Shown here one piece after another: positions 17,196 through 26,560 of a stretch of DNA of 64,000 nt. Source of the stretch: Alistipes sp. (GTDB taxonomy: Bacteria > Bacteroidota > Bacteroidia > Bacteroidales > Rikenellaceae); the NCBI GenBank assembly GCA_017465575.1, contig JAFTVX010000004.1, positions 1 through 64,000 of the forward strand. The letters are read 5' to 3'. The notes under the pieces are model-generated. The model made no database searches. It saw only the letters and a program-made list of their open reading frames with translations, and was not told where the DNA came from. The translations under genes and the position numbers were made by a program. How positions within the stretch are numbered: the first letter of the stretch is position 1; the number at the start of each line of letters is the position of its first letter.

Positions 17196-19922
17196 TTACT
17201 CCTGCAAAGCTGCGTGAGCCGCTGCAAGGCGTGCGATAGGCACACGGAAGGGCGAACAGCTTACATAGTTCAAGCCAGCGTGGTGGCAGAACTCTACAGA
17301 AGAGGGCTCACCGCCGTGCTCACCGCAGATACCGCACTTGAGCTCGGGGCGAGTGGTGCGACCCTTGAAGACAGCCTCACGGATGAGCTGACCTACACCA
17401 TTGCGATCCAAAATCTTGAAGGGGTCATTCTTCAAAATGTTGCGCTCGAGGTAGATAGGCAAGAACTTAGCGATATCGTCACGCGAGAAGCCAAGAGTCA
17501 TCTGAGTAAGGTCGTTAGTGCCGAATGAGAAGAACTCGGCAACCTCAGCAATCTGGTTAGCTGTAACAGCTGCGCGAGGAACCTCAATCATAGTACCTAC
17601 GAGGTAGTCGATGCGGTCGTTGCGCTCTGCGAATACAGCCTCAGCAGTCTTGTCGATGATGTTCTTCTGGTAGCGGAGCTCCTTGTGGTTACCTACCAAG
17701 GGAACCATGATCTCCACCTTAACGGGAGTACCAGAAGCCTTAACATTCATAGCAGCCTCGATGATAGCGCGTGCCTGCATCTCGGTAATCTCGGGATAGG
17801 TGTTACCCAAGCGGCAACCACGGTGACCAAGCATGGGGTTAACCTCGTGCAAAGTCTCAACCTTAGCCTTAACCTTCTCTACGGGGATACCCATAGCGTC
17901 GGCCATATCCTGCTGATCCTTATCGGTGTTAGGAGCAAACTCGTGCAAAGGAGGATCGAGCAAACGAACGATAACCGGGTAGCCGTTCATAACCTTGAAC
18001 AAGCCCTCGAAGTCGCCACGCTGCATAGGAAGCAACTTGTTGAGTGCTACACGACGACCATCCTCATCGTCCGAGAGAATCATCTCGCGGATAGCCTTGA
18101 TACGGTCGCCCTCGAAGAACATATGCTCGGTACGGCAAAGACCGATACCCTGTGCACCGAAAGCAAATGCCTGCTGTGCATCACGAGGAGTATCAGCGTT
18201 AGCGCGAACATTCATCTTAGAGTACTTGCCTGCAAGCTCCATAAGCTGACCGAAGTCGCCGTCGAGGTTAGCAGCCTGAGTAGCAACCTGACCGAGGTAA
18301 ACCTCACCGGTAGAACCGTTCAACGAAATCCAGTCGCCCTCCTTAATCTCGTAGCCATTAACCTTGATAGTACGAGCCTTGTAGTCGATCTCCAACTCAC
18401 CAGCACCCGATACGCAGCACTTACCCATACCACGAGCCACAACGGCAGCGTGTGAGGTCATACCACCACGAGCGGTGAGGATACCAGCAGCATCCAACAT
18501 ACCCTTCAAGTCCTCGGGTGAGGTCTCGATACGAACGAGGATAGCCTTCTGGCCAGTTGCGTTGAGCACCTTCTCAGCATCGTCAGCGAAGAATACTACG
18601 GGACCAGTTGCTGCACCAGGAGATGCGGGAAGACCCTTAACGATAACCTTAGCGTTCTTGATAGCGCTCTTGTCGAATACGGGGTGCAAAAGCTCGTCGA
18701 GCTTCTCGGGCTCGCAACGCAAAACTGCGGTCTTCTCGTCGATAAGACCCTCACGAAGCATATCCATAGCAATCTTCACCATTGCAGCACCGGTACGCTT
18801 ACCGTTACGGCACTGCAACATCCAGAGCTTACCGTCCTGGATAGTGAACTCGATATCCTGCATATCGGTGAAGTACTGCTCCAAGTGGCGCTGAATACCG
18901 TCCAACTCGGCATATACCTCGGGCATAACCTCCTCCAACGAAGGATACTTAGCCTTACGCTCCTCCTCAGAAATGTTCTGAGCAGCAGCCCAACGCTTCG
19001 AACCCTCGATAGTAATCTGCTGGGGAGTACGGATACCTGCAACGACATCCTCACCCTGAGCGTTGATGAGGTACTCACCGTTGAAGATGTTCTCACCAGT
19101 AGCTGCGTCACGCGAGAATGCTACACCAGTAGCAGAGTTGTCGCCCATGTTACCGAATACCATCGCCTGAACAGAAACGGCTGTACCCCACTCCTCGGGG
19201 ATGTTGTTGAGCTTACGGTAGAGGATAGCGCGCTCGTTCATCCAAGAGCCGAACACTGCGCAGATAGCACCCCAAAGCTGATCCCAAGCGCTGGTGGGGA
19301 ACTCCTTACCAGTCTGCTCCTTGATAGCCTTCTTGAACGAAGCAACCAACTCCTTCAAATCATCGGTCGTAAGGTCTGTATCGTTCTTGATGCCACGCTT
19401 CTCCTTCTGAGCGTCGATGATAACCTCGAAGGGATCGTGATCCTCCTTCGACTGAGGCTTCATGTCGAGCACTACATCACCGTACATCTGTACGAAACGG
19501 CGATACGAGTCCCAAGCAAAACGGGGGTTGCCAGAGAGCTTTGCAACAGCCTCAACAGCCTCGTCGTTCATACCGAGGTTGAGGATGGTATCCATCATAC
19601 CGGGCATTGAAGCACGAGCACCCGAACGAACTGAAACCAACAAAGGAAGGGTAGTGTCGCCGAACTTGCGACCTGTGAGGTTCTCGATGTTCTTGATAGC
19701 TGCCTCCACCTCGGGACGCAACAACTCGATAACACGCTCCTTGCCCTCCTTGTAGTACTCGGTACATACATCAGTTGTGATGGTGAATCCCGGAGGTACG
19801 GGGATACCGATAAGGTTCATCTCGGCGAGGTTGGCACCCTTACCGCCAAGCAACTCTCGCATCTTGCCATTACCCTCGGCGAGCTTGTTACCGAAGGTAT
19901 AGACGCGCTTTACATCTGCCAT
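17196..19922 (-). CDS. ppdK: Pyruvate, phosphate dikinase
   Basis: 908 residues, full length for the family. Interconverts pyruvate, ATP and phosphate with PEP, AMP and pyrophosphate. Seen: ATP-grasp start [20 protein letters not shown], the swivelling phosphohistidine site [15 protein letters not shown] (central), and the C-terminal PEP-binding barrel with RTEHMFF and the catalytic [11 protein letters not shown]. Preceded by a strong promoter and an 8-bp hairpin in the leader. It supplies or consumes PEP for glycolysis/gluconeogenesis next to the 2-oxoacid oxidoreductase genes. Confidence 0.97.
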   Translation of the reverse strand: MADVKRVYTFGNKLAEGNGKMRELLGGKGANLAEMNLIGIPVPPGFTITTDVCTEYYKEGKERVIELLRPEVEAAIKNIENLTGRKFGDTTLPLLVSVRSGARASMPGMMDTILNLGMNDEAVEAVAKLSGNPRFAWDSYRRFVQMYGDVVLDMKPQSKEDHDPFEVIIDAQKEKRGIKNDTDLTTDDLKELVASFKKAIKEQTGKEFPTSAWDQLWGAICAVFGSWMNERAILYRKLNNIPEEWGTAVSVQAMVFGNMGDNSATGVAFSRDAATGENIFNGEYLINAQGEDVVAGIRTPQQITIEGSKRWAAAQNISEEERKAKYPSLEEVMPEVYAELDGIQRHLEQYFTDMQDIEFTIQDGKLWMLQCRNGKRTGAAMVKIAMDMLREGLIDEKTAVLRCEPEKLDELLHPVFDKSAIKNAKVIVKGLPASPGAATGPVVFFADDAEKVLNATGQKAILVRIETSPEDLKGMLDAAGILTARGGMTSHAAVVARGMGKCCVSGAGELEIDYKARTIKVNGYEIKEGDWISLNGSTGEVYLGQVATQAANLDGDFGQLMELAGKYSKMNVRANADTPRDAQQAFAFGAQGIGLCRTEHMFFEGDRIKAIREMILSDDEDGRRVALNKLLPMQRGDFEGLFKVMNGYPVIVRLLDPPLHEFAPNTDKDQQDMADAMGIPVEKVKAKVETLHEVNPMLGHRGCRLGNTYPEITEMQARAIIEAAMNVKASGTPVKVEIMVPLVGNHKELRYQKNIIDKTAEAVFAERNDRIDYLVGTMIEVPRAAVTANQIAEVAEFFSFGTNDLTQMTLGFSRDDIAKFLPIYLERNILKNDPFKILDRNGVGQLIREAVFKGRTTRPELKCGICGEHGGEPSSVEFCHHAGLNYVSCSPFRVPIARLAAAHAALQE

Positions 19923-19970
19923 AATCGTTTTGTTTTTATAGTTAAAAAATAATTAGTTTGCGACAATTTG

Positions 19971-20027
19971 GGCTATTCTTCCTACGAATAGCCTACAAAA
20001 GTAAATAAAAAAATCGGAAATTACAAA
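19971..20027 (-). promoter_or_regulatory. ppdK promoter and leader hairpin
   Basis: Minus strand TTTG (20027-20024), 20 bases, TACTTTTG (20003-19996). The leader contains GGCTATTC/GAATAGCC (19973-19993), a perfect 8-bp hairpin without a T-run. Confidence 0.7.
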
Positions 20028-20105
20028 GATTATGCACGAAAATATGCACACTATGTGTGGGCTTTTGCCCCTAAGACGATATTTCTTGTGGTCGACGGCG
20101 AAAAA

Positions 20106-21281
20106 CTACCTCTCGATAGTGCCACTACCTACCAACTTGTCGCCTGCGTACCACGCGGCGAACTGACCTCGAGCGATGCCACGCTGAGGCTCGTCGAAGA
20201 GAATGTAGAGCGCCCCCTCGTCGATGATAAGCTCTGCTCCTTGTAGGGGTTGACGATAGCGAATACGCACCTCATAACGACGGCGCTCGCCCTCTTGCAT
20301 CCTATCCACAGGGTCTACCCAGTGAATATCTTTTGGCTCTATCCTCAGTGCTTTGCGATATAGGCCAGGGTGGTTGTCGCCCTCGCCAACATAGACAACA
20401 TTCTGCTCGACATCGGTGCCGATAACAAATAGCGACTCCTTACGGCCGCCAATGCCCAAGCCCTTGCGCTGACCGATAGTGAAGAAGTGTGCACCATCGT
20501 GTGTGCCAATCTTCTTGCCATCACGCACCGTGAGGCGATAGGGCATGCTATGTGCCTTATAATCATCGTCTGCCGCATCCCTTACGAAGCGGGGCGAGTG
20601 GGGTAGTATCTCGTGGACATTACCCTGCTTGGCAGCAAGTTTTTGTTGAAGAAATACGGGAAGGTCGACCTTGCCTACGAAACAGATGCCCTGCGAATCT
20701 TTGCGCTTGGCGGTGGCTAAGCGTTGCTCCTCGGCAATGCGCCTAACCTCGGGCTTTAAGAGATGCCCGATAGGGAACATGGCATAAGATAGCTGTTCCT
20801 GAGTGAGTTGGCAGAGAAAATAGCTCTGGTCCTTGTTCGGATCGCTACCAGCCAACAAGTTATAGTGTCGGGTGCCCTCCTTGTCGGTCCACTCCTCCAA
20901 ACGGCAGTAGTGTCCCGTGGCAACCTTGTCGGCACCCAAGCGCAATGCCTCCTTAAGGAAGACATCGAACTTTATCTCGCGGTTGCACAATACATCGGGG
21001 TTGGGCGTACGACCCGCCTCATACTCCGCAAACATATAGTCAACCACTCGCTTGCGGTACTCCGCCGAGAGGTCGACATAGTGAAACTCGATATCGAGTC
21101 GCTTAGCTACAAGCTCGGCAAATACTTGGTCGTCGTACCAGGGGCAATCGCCCTCCAAAGTGCCTGTCGTGTCGTGCCAATTGCGCATAAAGAGGCCGAT
21201 GACCTCGTGCCCCTGCTGCTTAAGCAGATAGGCGGCCACCGACGAATCGACACCTCCCGACAAGCCTACGACAACCCTCAT
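20106..21281 (-). CDS. mnmA: tRNA-specific 2-thiouridylase
   Basis: 391 residues. Inserts sulfur at position 2 of wobble U34 in tRNA-Lys, Glu and Gln. Seen: PP-loop GLSGGVDSSVAA at the N-terminus, catalytic Cys in DVLCNREIKF, second catalytic Cys in GICFVGK, and the C-terminal beta-barrel with QRKGLGIGG. Cytoplasmic. Last gene of the rpsP-rimM-folE-mnmA group, starting 8 bases after the folE stop. No anomalies. Confidence 0.96.
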   Translation of the reverse strand: MRVVVGLSGGVDSSVAAYLLKQQGHEVIGLFMRNWHDTTGTLEGDCPWYDDQVFAELVAKRLDIEFHYVDLSAEYRKRVVDYMFAEYEAGRTPNPDVLCNREIKFDVFLKEALRLGADKVATGHYCRLEEWTDKEGTRHYNLLAGSDPNKDQSYFLCQLTQEQLSYAMFPIGHLLKPEVRRIAEEQRLATAKRKDSQGICFVGKVDLPVFLQQKLAAKQGNVHEILPHSPRFVRDAADDDYKAHSMPYRLTVRDGKKIGTHDGAHFFTIGQRKGLGIGGRKESLFVIGTDVEQNVVYVGEGDNHPGLYRKALRIEPKDIHWVDPVDRMQEGERRRYEVRIRYRQPLQGAELIIDEGALYILFDEPQRGIARGQFAAWYAGDKLVGSGTIER

Positions 21282-21289
21282 CGCCGAAA

Positions 21290-21898
21290 CTACTTAATGA
21301 GCTGCATAAACTCATCGCGTGTGCGAGGATCAGAGAGGAATACGCCAGTAAATGCCGATGTGGTAGTTACCGAGCGCTGCTTCTCTACGCCACGCATCTG
21401 CATACAGGTGTGGCTTGCCTCGATAACAACAGCAACACCTAACGGATTGAGAGCCTGCTGAATGCTATCACGAATCTGCACCGTGAGGCGCTCCTGAACC
21501 TGAAGACGACGAGCGAAGCACTCCACAACGCGCGCAATCTTCGAAAGACCGGTGATATGACCGTTGGGAATATAGGCTACATGGGCCTTGCCGATAAAGG
21601 GCAACATATGGTGCTCGCATACCGAGAAGAGCTCGATATCCTTAACCAAGACCATCTGCTGATACTCCTCCTTGAACATCGCCGAACGCAAGATTGCGAT
21701 AGGGTCCTGAGCATAGCCCTTGGTGATGAACGACATAGCCTTGGCTACTCGCTCGGGGGTCTTGATAAGACCCTCACGCTCGGGGTCCTCGCCCAAAAGA
21801 CGCAATATCTCGCGGTAGTGCACCATTAGCTGCTCGATGCGCTCGCTGTTGTAGCAATCCTCACGCTTATAGTTTGAAACAAACTCCTCCATATACAT
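21290..21898 (-). CDS. folE: GTP cyclohydrolase I
   Basis: 202 residues. Converts GTP to dihydroneopterin triphosphate, the entry step of folate/pterin synthesis. Zinc ligands are visible in VCEHHMLPF and HTCMQMRGV; the [19 protein letters not shown] segment is also typical. Lies 10 bases downstream of rimM and 8 bases upstream of mnmA, so translation-related and cofactor genes are co-transcribed. Confidence 0.96.
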   Translation of the reverse strand: MYMEEFVSNYKREDCYNSERIEQLMVHYREILRLLGEDPEREGLIKTPERVAKAMSFITKGYAQDPIAILRSAMFKEEYQQMVLVKDIELFSVCEHHMLPFIGKAHVAYIPNGHITGLSKIARVVECFARRLQVQERLTVQIRDSIQQALNPLGVAVVIEASHTCMQMRGVEKQRSVTTTSAFTGVFLSDPRTRDEFMQLIK

Positions 21899-21908
21899 AT
21901 TTAATATA

Positions 21909-22406
21909 TTACAACTCCAAAAGACCCTCGGGCAGGATAAACTTGATAACCTCGCCCTCGAAGTCGATATGTGCTATAAACTCCTCTTGTGCAGGAACTA
22001 AATGCTCCCGACCATCAATCGTTATCTCGAATAGGGGATTTGCCTCGCTGTCGATATAGTCCGTAAGCTCACCGCGAAGGTCGCCCACCGCAACCGAGAA
22101 ACCAACCAAATCCTCCATATAGAACTCGTCGTCGCCCAACTCCGACTCCTCCTTCTCGATAAATATCTCGCGACCCACCAAGAACTCCTCGGCACGACGC
22201 TCTGTGTCGATATCATCGAAGCGAGCCACAGCACCCGACTGACCACGACGCTCCCATTCCGAACAAAACAGAGGAACCGCGAGCTTGTCTATCTCGACAA
22301 ACAGCGGTTCCTCTTTTCGGAAATCGTCGGGGAAAGAGCCGTATAGCGTAATCATTACGCCACCATCGGTGCCAAAGAGGCGACCTATGCGTCCCACGGC
22401 GATCAT
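21909..22406 (-). CDS. rimM: 16S rRNA processing protein RimM
   Basis: 165 residues from ATG 22406 ([12 protein letters not shown]). The frame stays open upstream through the rpsP tail, but that extension is only a shadow of its Ala-rich codons. RimM helps maturation of the 30S head and binds S19. The N-terminal barrel starts at [14 protein letters not shown]; the C-terminal PRC-barrel is from [10 protein letters not shown] onward with [15 protein letters not shown] at the end. Located 13 bases after rpsP, the classic order. Confidence 0.9.
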   Translation of the reverse strand: MIAVGRIGRLFGTDGGVMITLYGSFPDDFRKEEPLFVEIDKLAVPLFCSEWERRGQSGAVARFDDIDTERRAEEFLVGREIFIEKEESELGDDEFYMEDLVGFSVAVGDLRGELTDYIDSEANPLFEITIDGREHLVPAQEEFIAHIDFEGEVIKFILPEGLLEL

Positions 22407-22419
22407 AGCACCTCGAAGA

Positions 22420-22953
22420 TTAAGCCTCCTCTGCGGGAGCCTCAGTAGCCTCAGCAGCCTCCTCAGCAGCCTGTGCGGCAGCCTCGGCAGCGGCAGCAGC
22501 CTTCTTCTCAGCGATAGCAGCAGCACGCTCCTCCTTAACCTTAGCCTCGGCAGCAAGCTGAGCCTTCTTAGCAGCAGTTGCGTCAGATGCGAGCTTGTTG
22601 CTCTTTGCATCAATCTTAGACTGCTTCTCCTCTGCCCACTTGTTGAACTTTGCCTCAGCCTCAGCCTCGGTGAATGCGCCCTTAGCTACACCGCCCAAAA
22701 GGTGCTTCTTATACATTACGCCCTTGTACGAGAGAATTGCTCGACAAGTATCCGTAGGTTGTGCGCCCTTAAGTAACCAATCCAAAGCTCGGTCGAACTT
22801 CAAATCGATTGTAGCAGGATTCGTGTTGGGGTTATAAGTACCCAACTTCTCGATGAACTTACCATCACGTGGCGCTCTGCTATCTGCGGCTACGATGTGG
22901 TAGAAAGCATAACCCTTCTTACCATGACGAGCCAAACGAATTTTAACAGCCAT
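22420..22953 (-). CDS. rpsP: 30S ribosomal protein S16 with long Ala-rich tail
   Basis: 177 residues. The first 85 or so are standard bS16 ([40 protein letters not shown]). The rest is a Bacteroidota-type extension dominated by Ala, Glu and Lys ([20 protein letters not shown]), probably helical and surface-exposed. First gene of the operon with rimM, folE and mnmA. A promoter at 23016-23046 and a small GC hairpin in the leader (AACCC/GGGTT) lie upstream. Confidence 0.97.
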   Translation of the reverse strand: MAVKIRLARHGKKGYAFYHIVAADSRAPRDGKFIEKLGTYNPNTNPATIDLKFDRALDWLLKGAQPTDTCRAILSYKGVMYKKHLLGGVAKGAFTEAEAEAKFNKWAEEKQSKIDAKSNKLASDATAAKKAQLAAEAKVKEERAAAIAEKKAAAAAEAAAQAAEEAAEATEAPAEEA

Positions 22954-23015
22954 TTGCTATAAAAATTTATTGGTTAATAATAATACGCATAACCCAATTC
23001 GGGTTTTTTAGCGCG

Positions 23016-23046
23016 CAAATATACGGACATTTTCCCAATCTGCAAA
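23016..23046 (-). promoter_or_regulatory. rpsP operon promoter
   Basis: Minus strand TTTG (23046-23043), 19 bases, TATATTTG (23023-23016). Leader hairpin AACCCGAATTGGGTT at 23004-22990. Confidence 0.8.
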
Positions 23047-23144
23047 ACTTTTCTTAAGAAAATCACAGAAAATCATCGACTTTATGGTGGTTTGTGGTCT
23101 GTGTTTTGCTGTTCGTGGGGTGTAAACCTTTAAAATAATATTTT

Positions 23145-23612
23145 ATGTTACCTCAAAAGAAGTACAATCGTATGCCCTCGGTCTTTGCCGATTTGTTTGC
23201 CGACCAGTGGCCCGAGTTGTGGACACGCCGTACCACAACACCTCAAATCAATGTCATCGAAACGGACAAGAAGTTCAAAATCGAGATTGCTGCACCTGGT
23301 ATGTCGAAGGATGATTTCAAGGTGGAGCTAAATGCTGACGGTCAGTTGGTTGTCTGCCTCGATAAGGAGACGGAAAAAGATGGCAAGAGTGGTGAGTGTT
23401 GCGGTGATAAGGATTGCGAGAAGGATGAGAAGCACCACTATCTCCGTAGGGAGTTTACCTACTCGTCGTTCTGCCAGATTTTTAACCTGCCCGAGAGTGT
23501 CGACCGCGAGAAGATTGAGGCAAAGATGAAGCACGGCGTTCTACGCATCAAGTTGCCAAAGAAGTCGGGCGCAGATGCTGAGAAGACAGCAAAGATGATT
23601 GCTATCGAGTAA
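23145..23612 (+). CDS. Small heat-shock protein (Hsp20/alpha-crystallin family)
   Basis: 155 residues. ATP-independent holdase chaperone. Alpha-crystallin domain spans about 40-145 (INVIETDKKFKIEIAAPGMS, then ESVDREKIEAKMKHGVLRIK); the C-terminal tail has no clear IXI. The inner loop contains an unusual charged, Cys-containing insert (SGECCGDKDCEKDEKHHY), perhaps metal- or redox-responsive (inference). Single gene with its own terminator; divergent from rpsP. Confidence 0.95.
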   Translation: MLPQKKYNRMPSVFADLFADQWPELWTRRTTTPQINVIETDKKFKIEIAAPGMSKDDFKVELNADGQLVVCLDKETEKDGKSGECCGDKDCEKDEKHHYLRREFTYSSFCQIFNLPESVDREKIEAKMKHGVLRIKLPKKSGADAEKTAKMIAIE

Positions 23613-23614
23613 CG

Positions 23615-23645
23615 AAAAAGAGTAGTCTTTCGGGCTACTCTTTTT
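23615..23645 (+). terminator. Terminator of the small heat-shock gene
   Basis: AAAAAGAGTAG pairs with CTACTCTTTTT around a TCTTTCGGG loop. A run of three 10-bp GRGTTAAAAT units follows at 23661-23690. Confidence 0.9.
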
Positions 23646-23660
23646 GTGGTATATGATGGT

Positions 23661-23690
23661 GAGTTAAAATGAGTTAAAATGGGTTAAAAT
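23661..23690. repeat. 10-bp phased repeat, locus 2
   Basis: Units GAGTTAAAAT, GAGTTAAAAT, GGGTTAAAAT in exact tandem between two convergent genes. See loci at 13.1 and 44.0 kb. Confidence 0.7.
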
Positions 23691-23713
23691 GTTTTTTTTA
23701 TGAATTATAAAAA

Positions 23714-24136
23714 CTAATCATTTTCGCCTTTTCGCAGTCGTCGTGAGATATCGGCTACGGTGCGCAGTAGCGCCCAACTAATCATCGCAAAGGCAAAGAG
23801 TAGAATCGCTGCCGAAATGGAGATAATCTTAATATTCTCCATCTCAACGAACATCGGCATAATCAATGCTCCAAAGGTGCAGAAAAGACCCAATACAAGG
23901 ATAATATCCGCAGCATTAACAAGCACTGCCTCACGGAATGTATACTTCGATTTTGGGGCGGGTTGTGCATTGGTGTAATTCTCCACAACTACACTCTCGG
24001 CGATGCCCTCCACCTTAGCCTCATTTGATGCCTCTTCAGGTCTATCGGCACGGCAGTTGGGGCAAACGCTTAGTTCGCTTGATACCAGAGTATTGCAGTT
24101 GCGACACAACCACTCTCTATTTGCATTCTTCTCCAT
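23714..24136 (-). CDS. Zinc-ribbon membrane protein
   Basis: 140 residues from ATG 24136 (MEKNANREWLC), preferred over an upstream in-frame ATG at 24181 because that would overlap the preceding gene. N-terminus holds a zinc ribbon: CRNC and CPNC pairs at about 10-30. Two hydrophobic segments follow (VNAADIILVLGLFCTFGALI and IISISAAILLFAFAMISWAL), then a basic cytoplasmic end. Function unknown; probably a small inner-membrane protein working with the upstream 86-residue protein 13 bases away. Confidence 0.75.
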   Translation of the reverse strand: MEKNANREWLCRNCNTLVSSELSVCPNCRADRPEEASNEAKVEGIAESVVVENYTNAQPAPKSKYTFREAVLVNAADIILVLGLFCTFGALIMPMFVEMENIKIISISAAILLFAFAMISWALLRTVADISRRLRKGEND

Positions 24137-24149
24137 CTTCGTTGCTCGA

Positions 24150-24410
24150 TTATTTCTTTGCCTCGGTGTGGTCAATATCACAACCTGCGCAGTTGCCCGA
24201 ACAGATGTTGTCCGAGTCGCAATCGTTCAATCCCATATCCTCGCGAGTCTCCTGCACGGCGCACTTAATGCCCATCTTCTGCATATTGGGATTTGTCGAA
24301 ATCTCGGACTGAATATGGTGGCCTTTGAAGATGTAGGTTAGCGACATTGCCAATGCAAAGAAGCCTACTACCGCAATGGCGGCGATGACGGTTACTAAAA
24401 TTGTTGACAT
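24150..24410 (-). CDS. Small cysteine-rich membrane protein
   Basis: 86 residues. One N-terminal membrane helix (ILVTVIAAIAVVGFFALAM) and a cytoplasmic tail rich in Cys (CAVQ, DCDSDNICSGNCAGCDID). The CxxxC..C spacing suggests metal or Fe-S binding; no family is recognised with confidence. Likely co-transcribed with the zinc-ribbon protein that follows. Confidence 0.65.
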   Translation of the reverse strand: MSTILVTVIAAIAVVGFFALAMSLTYIFKGHHIQSEISTNPNMQKMGIKCAVQETREDMGLNDCDSDNICSGNCAGCDIDHTEAKK

Positions 24411-24437
24411 ATCTTTTTATAAAAACTATGTTTTTAG

Positions 24438-24468
24438 TTGCTTTTTCGGCTGCAAATTTATATATTTG
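24438..24468 (+). promoter_or_regulatory. Promoter of trkA and following genes
   Basis: TTG (24438-24440), 20 bases, TATATTTG (24461-24468), about 78 bases before the trkA start. Confidence 0.75.
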
Positions 24469-24545
24469 CACTGTAATATGCAAATGTTATAGTCGTGTGT
24501 TAGATAACGGCTGTATGTAATTGTTTTATATTCATTTAATTAAGA

Positions 24546-25886
24546 ATGCGAATAGTTATTGCAGGTGCAGGAGATATGGGCACTCATCTTGCCAAGATGC
24601 TGAGTGGTAATGGCCATGACATTACGGTCGTGGATGTTGACCCCAAGGCGTTGGTTGAGGTGGGTAATCTGGTCGATGTTGTTACCGTTGAGGGCGACAC
24701 CACACAGTTCTCGGTGTTGCGCAAGGCGGGCGTAAGAAAGTGCGACCTCTTTATCGCTGTGCGCTCGGTGCAGAACGACAATATACTCTCTGCCGTTATG
24801 GCAAAGCAACTCGGTGCGAAGAAGGCCATTGCGCGTGTCGATAGCAGCGAGTACCTTGAGCCAAACAGCAAGGAGGTATTTATCGATATGGGCATCGACT
24901 ACATCTTCTATCCCGAGCAGATTGCTGCCCGTGAGGTTATCAACCTTTTGGGTCATACCTCGACTACGGAGTATGTCGACTTTGCCGGTGGCAAGCTCTC
25001 GATGGTTGCCTTCCGTTTGGAGCTTACCTCGCCATTGCTGGGTCGCAAGGTTATCGACCCCAGCTCGTCGGACGATGAGTTGGAGTACCGCACCGTGGCC
25101 ATTGTTCGTGGCTCTCGTACCATTATCCCCACTGCCGACGACCGCTACGAGGAGGAGGATATGATATATGTCCTTACGCGTCATAGCGCTACGCAGAGAG
25201 TTGTTGAACTCTCGGGTCGCAGGGAGTACGAAATTCGCAATATGATGATTCTTGGTGGCTCGCGTATCGGTGTCCGCATCGCTAACGAGTTGCAGAACGA
25301 TATCAATGTCAAGTTGGTGGACTACAACGCCGACAAGGCATATCGCTTGGCCGAGATGTTGGATAAGACGCTCATTATCAACGAGGATGGTCGTGACACC
25401 GAGGCTATGATGGAGGAGGACCTTTCGTCTATGGATGCCTTTGTTGCGGTTACGGGTCGTAGCGAGACCAATATCCTCGCTGCGATGCTTGCCAAGCGTA
25501 TGGGCGTAAAGCGTGTTATCGCCGAGGTTGAGAATATCAACTATATCTCGCTTGCCGAGAGTATCGGTGTCGATACCATCATCAACAAGAAGTTGGTTAC
25601 GGCATCGAATATCTTCCGCTTTACGATGACCACCGATGTTCAATCTATCAAGTGCCTCACGGGTAGTCAGGCCGAGGTACTTGAGTTTATCGTTAAGCCC
25701 AACTCGGAGGCTACAAAGTCGCGTGTGCGTGACCTTGGTCTGCCTTCGGACGCCGTTATTGGCGGTGTGGTGCGTGGCGATAGAGTATTTATCGCCGTTG
25801 ACGACACGCAGATTAACGCCTACGACAAGGTCGTGGTATTTGCGATGCCCGACTCGGTGATGCGAGTTGCCGAGTTCTTTAACTAA
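24546..25886 (+). CDS. trkA: Trk system potassium uptake regulator TrkA
   Basis: 446 residues. Peripheral membrane, NAD-binding gate of the TrkH/KtrB potassium channel. Two RCK units are visible: first Rossmann start MRIVIAGAGDMGTHLAKML, second IRNMMILGGSRIGVRIANEL at about 228, each followed by a TrkA-C domain. Partner TrkH is not within the window. First gene of a long co-directional run (kinase, RNA methylase, MerR, Nif3-like). Confidence 0.94.
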   Translation: MRIVIAGAGDMGTHLAKMLSGNGHDITVVDVDPKALVEVGNLVDVVTVEGDTTQFSVLRKAGVRKCDLFIAVRSVQNDNILSAVMAKQLGAKKAIARVDSSEYLEPNSKEVFIDMGIDYIFYPEQIAAREVINLLGHTSTTEYVDFAGGKLSMVAFRLELTSPLLGRKVIDPSSSDDELEYRTVAIVRGSRTIIPTADDRYEEEDMIYVLTRHSATQRVVELSGRREYEIRNMMILGGSRIGVRIANELQNDINVKLVDYNADKAYRLAEMLDKTLIINEDGRDTEAMMEEDLSSMDAFVAVTGRSETNILAAMLAKRMGVKRVIAEVENINYISLAESIGVDTIINKKLVTASNIFRFTMTTDVQSIKCLTGSQAEVLEFIVKPNSEATKSRVRDLGLPSDAVIGGVVRGDRVFIAVDDTQINAYDKVVVFAMPDSVMRVAEFFN

Positions 25887-25943
25887 CAACGCTAAACCTG
25901 ACTTACGACACAAACGACACAAAGACACAATTATTAACCCTTT

Positions 25944-26558
25944 ATGTATATAGCTATTGCAGGTAATATCGGTAGTGGCAAAACCACACTTACCGAGCTT
26001 CTGACGAAACGCTACAACGCTAAATCCTACTACGAGGATCTCTCGAACCCCTACATCAACGACTTTTACGAGGATATGAGTCGTTGGTCGTTCCAGTTCC
26101 AGCTGTGGTTCCTTGGTAGCCGTATCCAGCAGACTTTCGATATGCTGGCAGATGGTGCGGATACCGTTGTGCAGGATCGTACAATCTACGAGGATGCCCA
26201 TATCTTCGCTCAAAATCTCCACGATATGAGCCTGATGTCGGCACGCGACTTTGGTACCTATATGAAGATTTTCAACCTTCAGTCACACATTATCCCAAAG
26301 CCCGATGTGCTCATCTATCTCAAGGCGAGTATCCCTACGCTTGTTCGCCAAATACGCAAGCGTGGCAGAGAGTATGAGCAGAATATCGATATCGGCTACC
26401 TCACACGCCTTAACGACAAGTACAACAACTGGATAGAGAATATCTACGATGGTCGTGTGCTTGTGGTGGATAAGGATGTAGATGACTTTGTGGACGACCC
26501 CACGATTATCGACCGCATCTGTGCCTCGATTGAGGAGATTGCCAAAAAGGATAAGTAG
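25944..26558 (+). CDS. Deoxynucleoside kinase
   Basis: 204 residues. Phosphorylates a deoxynucleoside (purine or pyrimidine) for nucleotide salvage. P-loop AGNIGSGKTTLTELL (residues 6-20), substrate/base motif around YEDLSNPYINDFYEDMSRWS, catalytic DRTIYEDAHIFA, and the LID arginines QIRKRGREYE. Typical bacterial dNK length. Ends 2 bases before the GTG start of the next gene. Confidence 0.93.
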   Translation: MYIAIAGNIGSGKTTLTELLTKRYNAKSYYEDLSNPYINDFYEDMSRWSFQFQLWFLGSRIQQTFDMLADGADTVVQDRTIYEDAHIFAQNLHDMSLMSARDFGTYMKIFNLQSHIIPKPDVLIYLKASIPTLVRQIRKRGREYEQNIDIGYLTRLNDKYNNWIENIYDGRVLVVDKDVDDFVDDPTIIDRICASIEEIAKKDK

Positions 26559-26560
26559 CG

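Noticed and set aside
21909..22613. Longer rimM start at 22613
   Set aside because: The extra 69 residues are the shifted frame of the Ala-rich rpsP tail; ATG 22406 gives the normal family N-terminus.
24540..26222. 560-residue minus-strand frame
   Set aside because: Antisense to trkA and the kinase, which have clear motifs; typical shadow in GC-balanced codons.
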